Part shown: positions 20,149 to 33,249 of the stretch, in pieces
Position numbering within the stretch: the stretch's first letter is position 1
Layout of the letters: the number at the start of each line of letters is the position of its first letter
NCBI RefSeq assembly: GCF_051401765.1
Contig: NC_135066.1
Location: forward strand, 22,571,501 to 22,635,500
Direction of reading: 5' to 3'
DNA length: 64,000 nt
DNA from: Calliopsis andreniformis
Lineage: Eukaryota; Arthropoda; Insecta; Hymenoptera; Andrenidae
Position numbers and translations under genes: made by a program
Notes under the pieces: model-generated
What the model saw: only the letters and a program-made list of their open reading frames with translations
Told to the model about the DNA's origin: nothing
Databases searched by the model: none

Positions 20149-21835
20149 CAGTTACTCGTTTTAATATTCGGACACTATGGTTTTTGCGAAATTAAAGCTT
20201 TACGTACTTACTTAAAATTTGGTTATCGAATTTTCTGGTCCGTAATTTGTTGAAGCACATATTCTAGTTTACAAATATGTAAAATTAATTACTTTATTTT
20301 TTATTGTTTTCCACATAATAAATCATAAACGAAATTAGACTCAATATTGGTGTCGAAAAAATATTCGGACATCTAGTATATTTCGCCGTTTATTCGCTTT
20401 AGAAGGTCCGTTTGTAAACTCCTTATGATTGTTTGTAAACACCAAGAGTGTGCAGCAATTCGGTTAGCTTCTGGTAGTCAGTTTCATAATAGATTCCATC
20501 GTTTCTGCACGCATTTGTGAAAATGGGTCGCAAAAGTAAAAATACCTCATTCAACATTCGACAACTTGTTATATTTCACCGCGAAAAAGGGAAATCATAC
20601 CGGGAAATTGGGAAGTTGTTAAATTTAAGTAAAAGTACCGTCGCGGATATTATAAGAAGATATAAACATGAAGATCGCATTGAATCTATTCCTCAAAAGG
20701 GACGCCCACGTCTGCTTGACAATCGTGATAAGCGTGTAATTATTCGAAAAATAAAGATCAATCCAGGATTAAGTGTCCCTAATTTAACAGCAGAATTGGC
20801 TGCGGAAACTGGAAAGAAAGTGCACGTGGATACAGTTCGCAATGTTTTAAAAGATGCTGATTATAATGGTAGAGTGGCTCGTAGAAAACCATACATAAAC
20901 GAGATCAATCGAAAGAAACGCATAGCATTCGCTAAAGAATTTATTTCTAAAACACAATCATAGTGGAATGATGTGATTTTTGCGGACGAAAGTCAATTTC
21001 ATGTTTCTGGGTGTAGTAGACGAAAATTAGTGTGGCGTAAACCAAATGAACAATTAAAAATAAAGAATATGATACCGACGGTGAAACACGGTGGCGGAGG
21101 CTTGATGGTATGGGGCTGTATTTCAACTGCTGGAGTAGGAGAGTTAGTTTTCATTCAAGGTATTATGGATAAGAACAAATATTTAGACTTATTAAAGCAA
21201 AATTTATTAAAAAGTGCAACGAATATGGGTATACGCGACAGTTTCAAGTTCTACCAGGACAACGATCCGAAACACAAATCGAGAATAGTTCAGGAATATT
21301 TATTGTATGCTTGTCCGAAAGTGCTACATCCTCCACCACAATCACCGGATTTAAATCCAATTGAGAATTTGTGGGACTTATTGGATCGTAATATTACGAC
21401 AACGCCTATAAAAACAAAAGAAGAATTAAAAATACGACTGAGAGAAGAGTGGAGACGCATTACTCAAAATTACTTAAGTAAAGTAATTTCAAATATGCCG
21501 ACACGGTTGCAACATGTTATTAGACAACAGGGATATCCCACAAAATATTAAAATTATTATAATTTTGTTCTTATGTATTTCTAAATAGGAAAAAACGTTA
21601 TGTAATGTTAAGTGTCCGAATATTTTTTCGACACCAATATTGGGTCTAATTTCGTTTATGATTTATTATGTGGAAAACAATAAAAAATAAAGTAATTAAT
21701 TTTACATATTTGTAAACTAGAATATGTGCTTCAACAAATTACGGACCAGAAAATTCGATAACCACATTTCAAGTAAGTACGTAAAGCTTTAATTTCGCAA
21801 AAGCCATAGTGTCCGAATATTAAAACGAGTAACTG
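20149..21835 (+). mobile_element. Tc1-type transposon with IR/DR termini
   Basis: A 1687-bp element flanked by TA (20147-20148, 21836-21837). Terminal inverted repeats of about 230 bp begin CAGTTACTCGTTTTAATATT. Each contains two copies of AATATTCGGACA: 20163-20174 and 20360-20371 on the left, and the inverse at 21613-21624 and 21810-21821 on the right. This is the paired-site IR/DR layout known from some Tc1-like elements. It encloses one transposase gene with a single premature stop. The TIRs are nearly identical, so the insertion is fairly young. Confidence 0.93.
20517..21551 (+). pseudogene. Tc1 transposase (DD34E) with one in-frame stop
   Basis: The reading frame has one TAG at 20961-20963 separating 148 codons from 195 more in the same frame; total length, about 344 codons, is normal for Tc1 transposases. 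The N-terminal helix-turn-helix region (SYREIGKLLNLSKSTVADIIRRY) and GRPR linker bind the terminal repeats. The catalytic acids are Asp in FADES (20982-20984), Asp in YQDND (21258-21260) and Glu in LNPIENLW (21363-21365). That is exactly 34 residues between the second and third, the DD34E signature. The enzyme cuts and pastes the element into TA sites. The TAG makes this copy inactive unless read through. A double ATG (20517 and 20523) leaves the exact start open. Confidence 0.92.
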
Positions 21836-21837
21836 TA

Positions 21838-22620
21838 CATATATGTGGCAACAGCGTGACGGAACTTTCAATACGTTTTGGCAACTAAGCCTTTCTTGCG
21901 TCTGTATTCGTGTATTCGATGAATACGCCATTCAGCTGTCAAATTCTAGATTACATTTACCGACTGATCTGTATTTTTATCGATGCTGATGGTAATATGA
22001 CCAAATTGATTGAGATATACCATTACGCTTCTAACGGCAAATCGTTGAACTATTTTTGTGTCAAAACGGGTGCACAACGAAAATTACGCTTTACGCCTTC
22101 AAGAAGTGTTAAATTGAGGAAAATCGCATTTCCACGATATTGTGCTAATTCAAGGAAGGGTGCTCTGGTGTGCTATGAGTGAAAAAACCATTAAATCGTG
22201 AGATATTTGCGAAAATGTCACTTCGGCAGCCATCTTGCTAGTTTACAACAGCGTCTGTTTCATGCTTAGAGTTTGTAATTTTACAGTTTTCTCAACGTAT
22301 AGTGTTTATTGGAGTTTAAACGGACCAGAGCACCCTGTAGTGAAGTCTACTCGTGGGTTCTGTACCCGCGAAAAATTCATTTATGCAAGTATCGAGACGT
22401 AAAGCGTAATTTGCGAAACTGTTTGTCTCTCTCGCTCATCGCGTATACGTGTATGACTTTCTTTGCTTGTGTGAGCGCACGCACACAGCTCAAAACACAA
22501 GGAGTCTGCCCCCTTAACAAAGGAAACTATTTGCAAGGCGCGAATTATTATGAAAATAGAGACAAGAAATATTAGAACGAGAATTAGAGATTCATGAGAC
22601 AGAATGCTTTGATGTCTACC
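21838..22620. other. Repeat-rich flank, no gene
   Basis: 21842-21870 repeats (inverted) the 18777-18803 segment. 22157-22336 is a small MITE with a perfect 13-bp inverted repeat AGGGTGCTCTGGT. 22499-22517 is AAGGAGTCTGCCCCCTTAA, the inverse of 13388-13406. The frame at 22309-22575 has no recognisable features. Confidence 0.45.
22157..22336. mobile_element. Small MITE, 13-bp TIR
   Basis: AGGGTGCTCTGGT at 22157-22169 is mirrored by ACCAGAGCACCCT at 22324-22336. No coding content and no clear target duplication. Confidence 0.5.
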
Positions 22621-25368
22621 CGACACCAAACATAAATTTGGCGTCACAGACAACGACGACTGGCAACCGTCTTATTGTGAATTCAAGATTTACTGAGTTC
22701 TGTTTTGCAAACACTAGTAAAGATATACATCCCAACGGAGTGGTTCGCCAATTAAGATCCCTTGGATAATTAATTTGGATGGGTCCGATGGAAATTGCAA
22801 CGAAAATGCATTTCATGGAAAGAAATTTTACTATACGTTTGTTGAACTGAATGCTGTATCATTCGACACTTCAATGAGTTTATTTCTCATATAGGGACTT
22901 ACTACGCAAGATTCATTGACATGTAGATTATCACTTAAAACTTTGATGCAATCTTACTTGCAAATACACAATTTCGCAAAAATAAATAAAGTGTTGTCCT
23001 CAGTAGATAAGTCTGCTATTGAAAATATGTGCTAGCTTGTGGTAGTAATTAAAATGTATCGTATTATACTTTAAAACAAAAAATACACTTACAATTCACT
23101 TATTTTTAAAAAAAATATGACAATTTTATGAAAGTGTTTTCTCACAAAGAAATTCTGATTTCCTTTTTATAATCACATTACATAATTTCGAATTTGTGAA
23201 AATTAATTATTAAGTTGTTCATAAGATAATGTGAAGTTCAGATCAATTGAATAGTTGGTAGTCAAAGTTGAATTAGAAAGTTAGATTCCGAAACATAGTA
23301 GTTTTTAAAGCGCACTTTTTAGTAATTCTTAAACTTATTGTTTTACTTTAAATTTAATTCTTAATTTAATTTATTCACAGAACATGGTCCACTTTATAAT
23401 ATTATATGCATCGAGTGTGCTTTATAAACAATAAAAAAAAAATCAAAATACATAAATAGTTATGGAATGCACGGACATAACAAATTAAAAAAAATAGTTA
23501 CTTAATAATTAAGTTATGTAGAATGAAACGGTGGATCAAAATTGAAACAGTTGTCATAAAAATTACGAGGAAACCTAAATTACTTTGAGTTTACAGTTTT
23601 CAAGACTAAATTTATTCAATTATTGATAGGTTCCGAAAAATTCTTTTAATTTTTAATAAATACAAATATTTAATAGCTGCATATATAAGAAAAAGCCTGC
23701 CTTGTTCAATAATAAATGGTATAAGAAATCAAGCTTTTGAACGGTATTGTACGACCACAGGGATATGCGTGAATAATCGATTTTTGAGATCAACAATCGC
23801 AGCCGACGTAAAGTAGTTTCGTAGTAATTTATGACGACTCTTTATTTGATATCTGTCTGACAAAGTATAATCGTTTTTTTATAAGTGTCGCTTCATACTT
23901 GACTACTTTAATTAAAATTATTTTAATACCTGACTGTATTAAAATAGATTTCGAATTTACAGAGAAATAATAAAGATACGAGGCATATAAATGGTAAAAT
24001 TGTGAAGAAAATGTGAAGTTCATATGTAAGCTTTTCAAAATCTAACTTGATCAACTCCATTTTTTGCCAAATTTGTAACTTTATTGCTTTATTGATTAAT
24101 GCTTAATTTTTCGAAACTGAACAATCCACTTGTATAATTATATGTAATGTCACAAAGTAATAAAATTATAATATGGGTGCTAAATAATGTCTAATCAGAT
24201 TCATTCGGATATTTCTGAAAACTTTCTGATGAATTTTAAGGTTTTGCTTGTTAGTTTGAGATGTAACATTTCAGCAACAAAAGTGATCATTTTTTAATCC
24301 GTTCACTGTTTTAAACGACTTTGTTCCATTACTTTAAGAGTAATTCTAATAATTATTCTTTATTATGTTACGTTAGTTTTTTCTGCATCATGAAATGATG
24401 TAAAATGAAAAAATATTATAAATTTATATGGTAAATGAAAAGCAATTTGTACATATTATGGCTGGAACACGTCGTCTGTTTGTACTTCCACCAATATCGC
24501 TATAACCAGGTATGTAATTATTGATATTACTAAATAATCCTATTATTAATGTATTTATATTTTTTCTAAAGTTATTCAAACATTTACTGTTTAAATGTAT
24601 TTTATTAAAAATAAGTTTTCACGATAATATATTATTACTAACGCCAATTTCATATAACTTCTTATTTTAAATTAACGTAATGGATTCTTTCATTGTCATA
24701 TGAACAAAGATTCCTCTCTAACAAATAATAGTGATTTCTGTTACAACTCTACATCTGTCGACCCGGTACATTAATCAAGATTCTAATTAGAGTAGCTCTC
24801 GACTTATTGTGCCAGAGGCTGACTCACCTAATACGAGATATACGCATTTTACGACTGAAATGGTCCTGAAATGAAACCTGGCTCGACATAAAACGGTATA
24901 TTTGCTTCTCGCATACGTGAAAAGAGAAAAATTTAATCAACATCAGGAATACGCTTAAATGGCTTTTCATATCCAGAGCTTCTAGTATGCAACGAGAAAG
25001 GTACATTCGCATGAAAATTCATATTTATCTATTATTATTTAAATTTGTCCAAAAGTAAACACAATTTACGAAGCAACATAAAATGTTTTAAAAATACTTC
25101 AAATTTGTTAAAATGATATACTTGAAATTTGATCTACTATTTTTTTTTGCTAAAACTAGGGTCTAGTTTGCTTTGCTAACAATTTATACTAATTAAATTA
25201 GGTAAATAAGAGTTCAAAATATTGTGAAATGTGACATATTCAAGTTATAAATCACAATAATTTCTCTCTGTAAGGAGAGCTTATAGCTAAATTAATAAAA
25301 CAAATTATATTAGATACTGGCAATGATATAATAATTATTTTGCGTACTGACTTGTATACAGGGTATTC
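22621..25368. other. No gene recognised
   Basis: Strongly AT-rich. No frame above 70 codons and no recognisable domain, RNA gene or terminal repeat. Most simply intronic or intergenic. Confidence 0.5.
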
Positions 25369-25723
25369 GTCTACAAGTATCAGAAAATTTAGAGCGTGAG
25401 TCTTCATGCTAAAATAAGACAAAATTATGTTTCAGATTTCGTTTCCAAATTATTAATTGCAAAGAAAACGGTTGAAATACTATTATATAGTGAGTCTGAC
25501 CTCACTATATAATACGTACCGGTAATAGAGTAAGTTCCAAGTTAAATACATTTCTTTCGAATTTTAGGCGTTTTTATAACAATTGACACCTCTGAAACGA
25601 AGGCCTAATCGCTATTTTGTCATTTTTTATTTTGTGCTGTTTTGACATGTAGAATCTCCTTTTAAAATTTCTGACACCTGATGCCACAACTCTGTGGTCC
25701 AACAATGTGTATGGAACATCCTG
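25369..25723. mobile_element. Weak MITE with CAGG tips, internal hairpin
   Basis: Tips are CAGGGTATTCGTCT and, inverted, CAGGATGTTCCATA, flanked by TA. A hairpin ATTATATAGTGAG-TCTGAC-CTCACTATATAAT is centred at about 25497. The TIR is short and degenerate, so the call is tentative. Confidence 0.4.
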
Positions 25724-28700
25724 TATAATAATAAAGATATGAGTAGAGATGAAATAACTTTGAAAGATATTTTTCATAAACAAGTCTTCTATACATACAT
25801 ATATGTCTATTAGATGTGTAAGTTTTAAATCTTATCAATAGTTGAAAAGATTTCGAAAATAGCTATGTCAATGACTATTACATAATGTTCTATTACATAT
25901 GTTCTAACTGAAACATTTATGAAGATTTAAAATTATGATATAACTGGTTTGAATGAAGAAAGTTTCGGCCAATATCAATTCTGGTTATGGTCCCACAACC
26001 TCCAATTCCATCTATTCTGAAACGGTTTTTGTAATGTTTGGTTCAAAAACAGTTCTACATTGGTTTTATCCAACCGATTGACATGGCTTTCCACTACTTA
26101 TTACCTCAAGTTCACTCTCATTCATTACACTCCAAAATTCGTGCATCAAGGCTGCCTCTCAATTTGCTTATGAGTTAATACGTTCCTTTACTGTTAAGTT
26201 TTTTCATTACTTTACCTTTAATAAGCTAAATTAACATGAAAAATGATTACTCTATTTTTTAATCTTGCGAAAAGACCGAACTGAAGGATACAAAGATAAA
26301 ATTTGTATTCTTCTACTTTCATATATCAATTATTAACAATAATTTTCGGAATCGTTTCAAGTTAAAAGTTTCTACTTCTATATGACCACTTCGATAGATG
26401 TAGAACTATGTCAGAGCCAACATAAAACCGTGTCAAAAACGATACAAAATCATTTCAGAGTCATTTTAAAATTGATATTATAATAAGCTGTGGAACCGAA
26501 TGTGGAACCATAACCGAAATCAACATCGGTCAAAACCTTTTTCACTCATAACAATTATGGTATCATTTTGATTCTTCGTAATCGTTTCAAGAACCGGAAC
26601 TAATATCGTAACTGTTTTCGACTTCTAGTTTTAAGTGTGAGAATATCCCCAACAAGCACCTTCAAAAAGTCTCCCACAAATAAATCAATATTCTTGGCCA
26701 ATACTTGTAACATCGTCAAGGCCTGTCTCAGCTTCAACATCAATATTAGCTGCAAAATGATCGTAATATCACAAGAATGAAAATATTGCTGGCAATGAAA
26801 CGATAACCAAAAGTATCTTAACGCCTTAACTTGTCGATGGACGTGTTTATCATAGCAACACGTGCAGCCAAAATTTACGAGTCTCCCGAGAACGTGAAAA
26901 ACGATCTTCGTGTTCAACTTGCGTCTGTGACGTACACGCAACTGTGTCACTCAAAGTGCTTAAATAACATTGATAGCAGTACTTTCTCTAAATGAAAGTT
27001 CCCCATTAATTATCTTATAAGAAAATTAAGTTCAATAAGTGTCTCAAGCATTAAATGAGTCCTTAAGATTAGTTAAAATTAATTAGTAATTAGGTATATT
27101 AGTAGCGTTAGAATTGTTATACCTACTTGTTAATTTGAAGTGAACGATTTTTGTATCGCTGTTAAGATTAGCTAATTATGCAATGTTAATTATTATTAAT
27201 AAATTTTCACGGTTGGCATATAATTAAAAAATATATTTAAAAAAATATTAATTATATTATAATTATAAGCAATAATATTTCCTATTAGTTTCTATAATAG
27301 TTTCAAATTTGAAAATATGTAACTATTATATTTCACAATTACTTGATTATTTTCCTATGTTTTTTGTCTGTTAAACTCGGAATTTTTTAACATATTATTA
27401 TTTCTGAGAATATTATGCATTTAAATGTTACTTGTATAAAGATCACGAGATCAGTTTCTATAGATTATTTCTTTAGCTTCAAATGAATTTGAAAATCTAA
27501 TGTTTATTTGGAATTCAATTGAAACAACTTCACTTATGATAGAAAATTGTCGCAAGTCAAAAATTATCAAGTTTTTTTTTCAATTATAAAGCTATCTTCC
27601 ATTACATACATTCACTATCATTTAATGAATTTTATTATAGTGATTAAGTAATTATGTAAATAGAAATTTTTACATCACTGCTCTTAAGAATTCAATGCTT
27701 TCGACTATTATATTATGAATAACGATTTTAATGTTAAATGAATGAGATCATAATAAATCCCTACATAAGGACAATATCCCCTTCAGAAATAAGGAGATAA
27801 ATTTACATTAAAGACTCTTTGATGTAGCTTGTGTAACAGGTGTTTGAAAGTGGTAAATAATTTCAATACAGCAGACAAGAATACAAAAGGCACTATTGAG
27901 ATCTTCAGATTTATCGGTTTTTAACCTAGTTTGTGAAATTGTTGTCCTCCCGTTCATACCTCATTAATGGACACGTATTTTCCATCCTGGAATTTGAACC
28001 AATAAATTTCATACGAGTTGATTTTCCTTTGCCGATTAATTCGAACTTATATTTCGTAGCTTCATTTCGCAACATAGCAAATAAAGTAAGTGTACACAAT
28101 TTCGCCATTCATGAATTCGTTTCTGGATTCGCCTTTTTTAAGAAAAAATAAGAAATTCATAAAATAGAAATTAAAATCATTAAAGAACATTAATGTAGAG
28201 TAGAGATTGTAAAGAGTGGTAACTTTGGTACCCAGAGTACTCACTATTTCAATAAAAAATGACAGTGTGTTAGTTGTTTGTAAGCAATAAACACTTTTAT
28301 TAAAAACAATCTGGTCGACCTTACTTTTTAGATGTTAATTATGCTTTATATTTTATAAATTAACAACTTTAACATTAATATATGATGATTAAATTTTGTG
28401 TCATATACTAGACATATATTTCAAATTGTGATTAATTTCTTGTTTTGATTTTCTGTGTGATTAGTTATTTATCTCAAATCAATATTATTGCTTTACTTGC
28501 ATTTTCGGCACTGGTAATATGTTGTATTAACCAATCAAGATGAAAAGATTTTTATACTATAAAATAAATATTCAAATTTGTTTTATATGTAACAAGTTTT
28601 TCTATAGTTAGTTTCTTCGTTTTTTTTTCTATTTGAAAACATTAATCAATCATTCATTTATTATTTCATTATATTCTCTAACAAAATGCAAACATGAACA

Positions 28701-31700
28701 TGCAACGGTCATATTTTATTGTATACGATGTACTCTTCCTGTAGCATATATACCTATCTTAATTACATTTGTAGAGAATTTTACATATAATTTTGCTATA
28801 TCTTGGTAAAGATGTGAACACCTATCTATCTTAGATTTTGGCTATTTTCACTGTGAAATTAGAGTGGTCGTTCAGTTCATTAATTTCGCGACGTTGTAAA
28901 AGATTCTAGCTTGACTGACTGTTCTCTGAGAAAAGCTAACAGCCTAAAAATAAAGCCACGTTCTGAAGCCACCATGCTATATTTATTGTGTACGATATTG
29001 CGTGTCAGCTCACTATGCTGCTGTTCATAAATTCAGCCAAATGTGCGATGAACTTCAATCATTTGAAGATTTGACACCTCCAATGGTTCGCTATCTGGGT
29101 TGAATATTCAAAATGTGCTCGAAATTGACGTTAGATTAATTGTACGTTATTGCTCGTCAAAATGTAATATCTTTACTAGACTCTTCAGAAGTGGTATAGT
29201 TACATAACTGTTACACAGAGAAATTTCGAGAACTGTTGTGTCATGTGTCGTTATGCTGAATAACAGAAATTGTGAATAAACACCTTCTTTTGCGAAAATA
29301 TTGAATGTGCACCTGAATTTGAGAATTCTTCTCTTAAACATAAGAGTACAATAATTGCAAGTTCTCAATTTAAATCAGGATCCATAAGTTCGAATGTAAA
29401 TATATGAAAAGTAATGATATGCTATTTTGTCTTACAAGCACAGCATTTTTCACTCACGATATGCGATGAAATATCGTTGGGGCTTCCAACAATAAAAATA
29501 ATTATATCAGCTTTATTTGAAATGTAAGGAAAATTACTGTTGTAAGTGCTAATATGAATTCATGAATTTTCTCACTTCGAAGTGCAGTTCATTTAAGTTA
29601 CACTATGGACATAGCTTACTATAATTACTTGTTTAAGTAATTAATCACTAGTGATATTCAAAATGGTTTCACTGTTCAGTGAAAATATCAGTTTTACTGT
29701 TATTGTCACATCAATAAGCATTTCCATGAAAGAGTTTTATTTCATAGGGTAAACCCTTTCTTTCCCAAATTATTTAACGACTGCAAAGAAATATTTATAC
29801 TCGTGTATTTTAAACAGTTTGTATGTAAATATGTGCTTCATGAAAATATTCTAACATTTTCAAAACATTCAAATCTTCGTTCCATTCATTATTTCTAAGT
29901 AATGGTTAATTAAAAGATTAAATAAGATTTTAATTTCAATGAATATGTAAAAAGGTGAGGAAAAAAATGATTAAAGTACTATAACTTTTTGATTTCACAA
30001 AACATTGTAAGCTTCTTTGTTGCTATTTCTTCCTGAATAATTGTTTGAAATTTTGTGTTGAAAGTATTGGATACATTTTCCTCACGCAATACCCTATTTT
30101 CGTATGAGGAATGATGTAGAATCGATGTTGAAGTCTCGGACTTACGTAAATCGAGATTCCGCATTATACCATTATTTATTTACCAAGCACGGTGACCAAA
30201 GTAGAGCGCATTATTATCTTTTCCATCCTTGATTTCATTACACAGTTTGTCCTAGTTCGCCGCTATGGCCTTGTAATATTATACTAAGCAACCTAACGAC
30301 GTTATATTTGCAAATTGATCGCAGAACCCTTCGCGAAAATACAATAATAGCTAAAGCTCAGTTTTGTTGACACGTTAACCCATTTAATCGTAAAACATAA
30401 ATGAATTTAAGGTGCCAATGATGAAACACACGAGTGGATAGATATCTTGTTGACAGTTTGTGTAAGTATTAAGTATGAACGATGATAACCGCTACGCTAT
30501 GGATGCAGTATTAAACGTCAACGAGTTGTTAGCAGATGTTACAGCAGACAGCAGAGGAACCTAAAGAATTACTTATTTATATATATTTATTGAACTGAAT
30601 TTTTTAGATTGCACCCACCAAAGTAGCTTATTAGTAACCATGTTATTTGAATAAGATTACATAAAGAAATACGTTGAGAGCAAAGTGAGCATTGTTTCTT
30701 CAGTTCTAATTTTCTTCTGGTTTTTGAGAAAGTGGTGTGCGTTCATCTCGAAAAGATTCTCCGTAAAAATTATAGAAAAAATTATAAAAAAATAAGATAG
30801 AATGTTTATACTTTCTTCAGAATCAATTTAGGATTGAAGTTCTTTTGGGAGAAGACATTATTTAGACATATTAAAGAATGTTAAAATTGTGGTAGAAAAT
30901 GTTAACGTGTAACACGTTACTGTTATGTGTTAATTTATTTTAGATATCTTCTAACTCCATCTGACTGAAGATATAATTCCTTCTAACATTATTACACCAT
31001 GTTAGTACTTTTACCATTTTACACCATAGGTTTTATAGAGACTGTAAAACAAAATGATTTAAATAGAGGTTCCAGTCTAGAGCTTTTAAAAATTTGGTTT
31101 ATTTTAGACTTCTACTTCTTTGGTGATTGAAAAATGCACAGGTAAAAGGAAATTTCAAAGTTCCTAAAATGATCAAAGAATTAGATATTAAACTGTAGAA
31201 TTTTAAGTGACAGGTGTAGCATAGATTTACTATTAACGGCTCAATTATAAACACGTTTTTTTCAAACATTTCCCGAACTGGCGGAACAAATATCTCAAAA
31301 ACAAGTTCATCAATTTCAATAAATTTCCTTTTAAATTAAAGAATATCACAGGCAGTGAACTTGTGATATTTTAAATTATTTCAGAGTTACTAACTTTGTA
31401 AAATAAATAAAATGCCGTGAAACAACAGATTGCCATTTTCTTTATTTTATTATGCATATAAAGATGCCGGAAATAATGTTTCTGTAAACGCCTAGGTCGG
31501 AACCCTTGGTAAAACCTGGATGCAGATGAACAACTTTTGTCGTTACGATCCCACAATGGTGACGGCTGTTAATCGATCGCATAGTGTCATCACCGAAATG
31601 TCACAACGAAACAGAGTTATCACGTCACGTGAACTCACGTTACGTACTACATATAGACAATTCGTAGTGTGAGCCAAGGGTTTTCCCTTGCTTTAGACCC

Positions 31701-32447
31701 GCTATAATATGAATTTTGCTATAATATGAAACAGAGCTATAATATATAATGTGAGTTCACGTAACGTTATAACATTGTATTCGCACTCTAAATTCAGTTC
31801 AAAAATTATTTATTATTTACTTTCTCTAATTGTTATGTTATTTTTCTCATTGTAAAAGTTTTGAATATTGAACAAAACATTTATCTTTTAAAGAATGTAC
31901 GAAAATTCGACGTATATGTTACTCTGACGCGACAGAAACGACGAAAATATCGGTTTTTGATTTTTTCGAATATGGCGCACCAAACCGAAAAATCTGAAAA
32001 AAATCAGAGATACTAGTAACAACAATATGTATTTACTGTAAAAATATGATTGCAGTTCTGAGATTGCTTCAATGCGAAATCCACGTTTTTTGGCATTCTT
32101 TTCCGTTTTTTATTTTTCACGGCTTCAATTATCGATTTAAAAATCTCAAATAATTCTACAACATATATCTTAGTGTCTGAAATATCTCTGATTTTTTGTC
32201 GAATTTTTTATTCGATAAGGTAATTTCCAAGTAGTAATTTCCAAAAAACGTGATTTTCTATTTACCTCCATTACTACCCCCCAGGTTGAGATAAAGGGTT
32301 GAAAATTGGCACAAACTAGTTTTTTGTGATAAACCATCGAATGGCCCATTTCAAATTGAATTTGGTTTGGCGGCATTGTTGGACGTCCTTATTCGGCTAG
32401 GCCCTTTGCTCTGCATAGTATAATACGCATTAATCAATGTGTATTTT
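25724..32447. other. No gene recognised; one unexplained ORF and repeat traces
   Basis: A long AT-rich stretch. The 116-codon minus frame at 26600-26950 sits in a slightly GC-richer patch and is hydrophobic in its second half, but matches no family I can name. A minus-strand frame at 27926-28108 contains KYKFELIGKGKS, which faintly recalls SINA/TRAF-type domains; this is not enough to call. 31880-32400 shares a diverged block (GTTTTTTATTTTTCAC..., AATTCTA..A.ATAT) with 8790-8905. Around 31620-31765 are GTGAACTCACGTTACG-type inverted motifs. Confidence 0.4.
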
Positions 32448-32635
32448 TATTAGCAAGAGTCAGTGGCGCAAATGAAAATAAGTCATTATGTCCAGCACTA
32501 CACTAAATGTACTTTGTGTTTATTATAATATTTCAATGATACAGCAAACGTTACCACGCACGGCATTACGTACCGAATGCAATTAAGCATAAAAAAGAAC
32601 AAAAGAAAACCGCCGTAGATTGTTCAAATCTAACA
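32448..32635 (-). repeat. Copia 3' LTR
   Basis: Reads TGTTAGATTTGAAC ... CTTGCTAATA on the minus strand; 188 bp. The partner is 36114-36305. Confidence 0.9.
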
Positions 32636-32795
32636 CTTCTTCTCGAGACGCGCATAATCACCAATTTGTATTGTTTTCATACCGAGCAACGTATTCCTTA
32701 TGCTTAGGTCCTGGCAGAAACTTCGTTAAAATGTCCGCTGCCATACGATCGGTTGACACGTATTCCAAACTTATCAGATTATTTCTCACAGCATC

Positions 32796-33005
32796 TCATA
32801 CGAAGTGGTGTCGTTCGATTATGATATGTTTAGTTCGATTATGATATTTCGGGTTTTCAACAAATCGAAGAGCACTTTGATTGTCTCCAAATATCATAAT
32901 ATCCGATAATTCCAGGAGTCCCAAATCTGTCAGTAGTTTCCTCCAGTACATAACTTCCTTCGTAGCTTTCAACAAGCTGATATACTCCGCTTCTTTAGAA
33001 GACAA
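32796..33005 (-). pseudogene. Copia RNase H fragment
   Basis: C-terminal RNase H region of copia pol: SSKEAEYISLLKATKE (catalytic Glu in KEAEY), IFGDNQSALRFVENPKYH (catalytic Asp in GDNQSA) and RTKHI. The matching upstream half is too decayed to follow. It lies directly before the 3' LTR as expected. Confidence 0.88.
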
Positions 33006-33249
33006 AGCGACAGTCTTCTGCTTGAGTGACTCCCAGGAAATCGCTCTGCCGCTAAGAATCTATGTGTAACGAATATGAGAACGTCTATCATGCAAGCAAC
33101 CTGCCCGATCTGCAGACGCATACCCAATCATTGATTCTTGGTTTCGACTATACACAATTCCGAGATCCATTGTTCCTTTCAAGTATCGGAGAACACGCTT
33201 TGCCGCTATCCAGTGCATTTCTCCATAGCATGTACTATATTGACTAAGA

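Noticed and set aside
27926..28108. Minus-strand frame with KYKFELIGKGKS as a SINA/TRAF-type exon
   Set aside because: Faint resemblance only, no zinc-binding residues or splice pair that I can support.
30475..30564. Short plus-strand frame MNDDNRYAMDAVLNVNELLA
   Set aside because: Only 29 codons, no splice or conservation evidence available.
31150..31190. Similarity to the gypsy 3' region (CAAAGTTCCTAAAA near 18280)
   Set aside because: About 14 exact bases plus loose matches, with no LTR or coding sequence nearby; could be chance.
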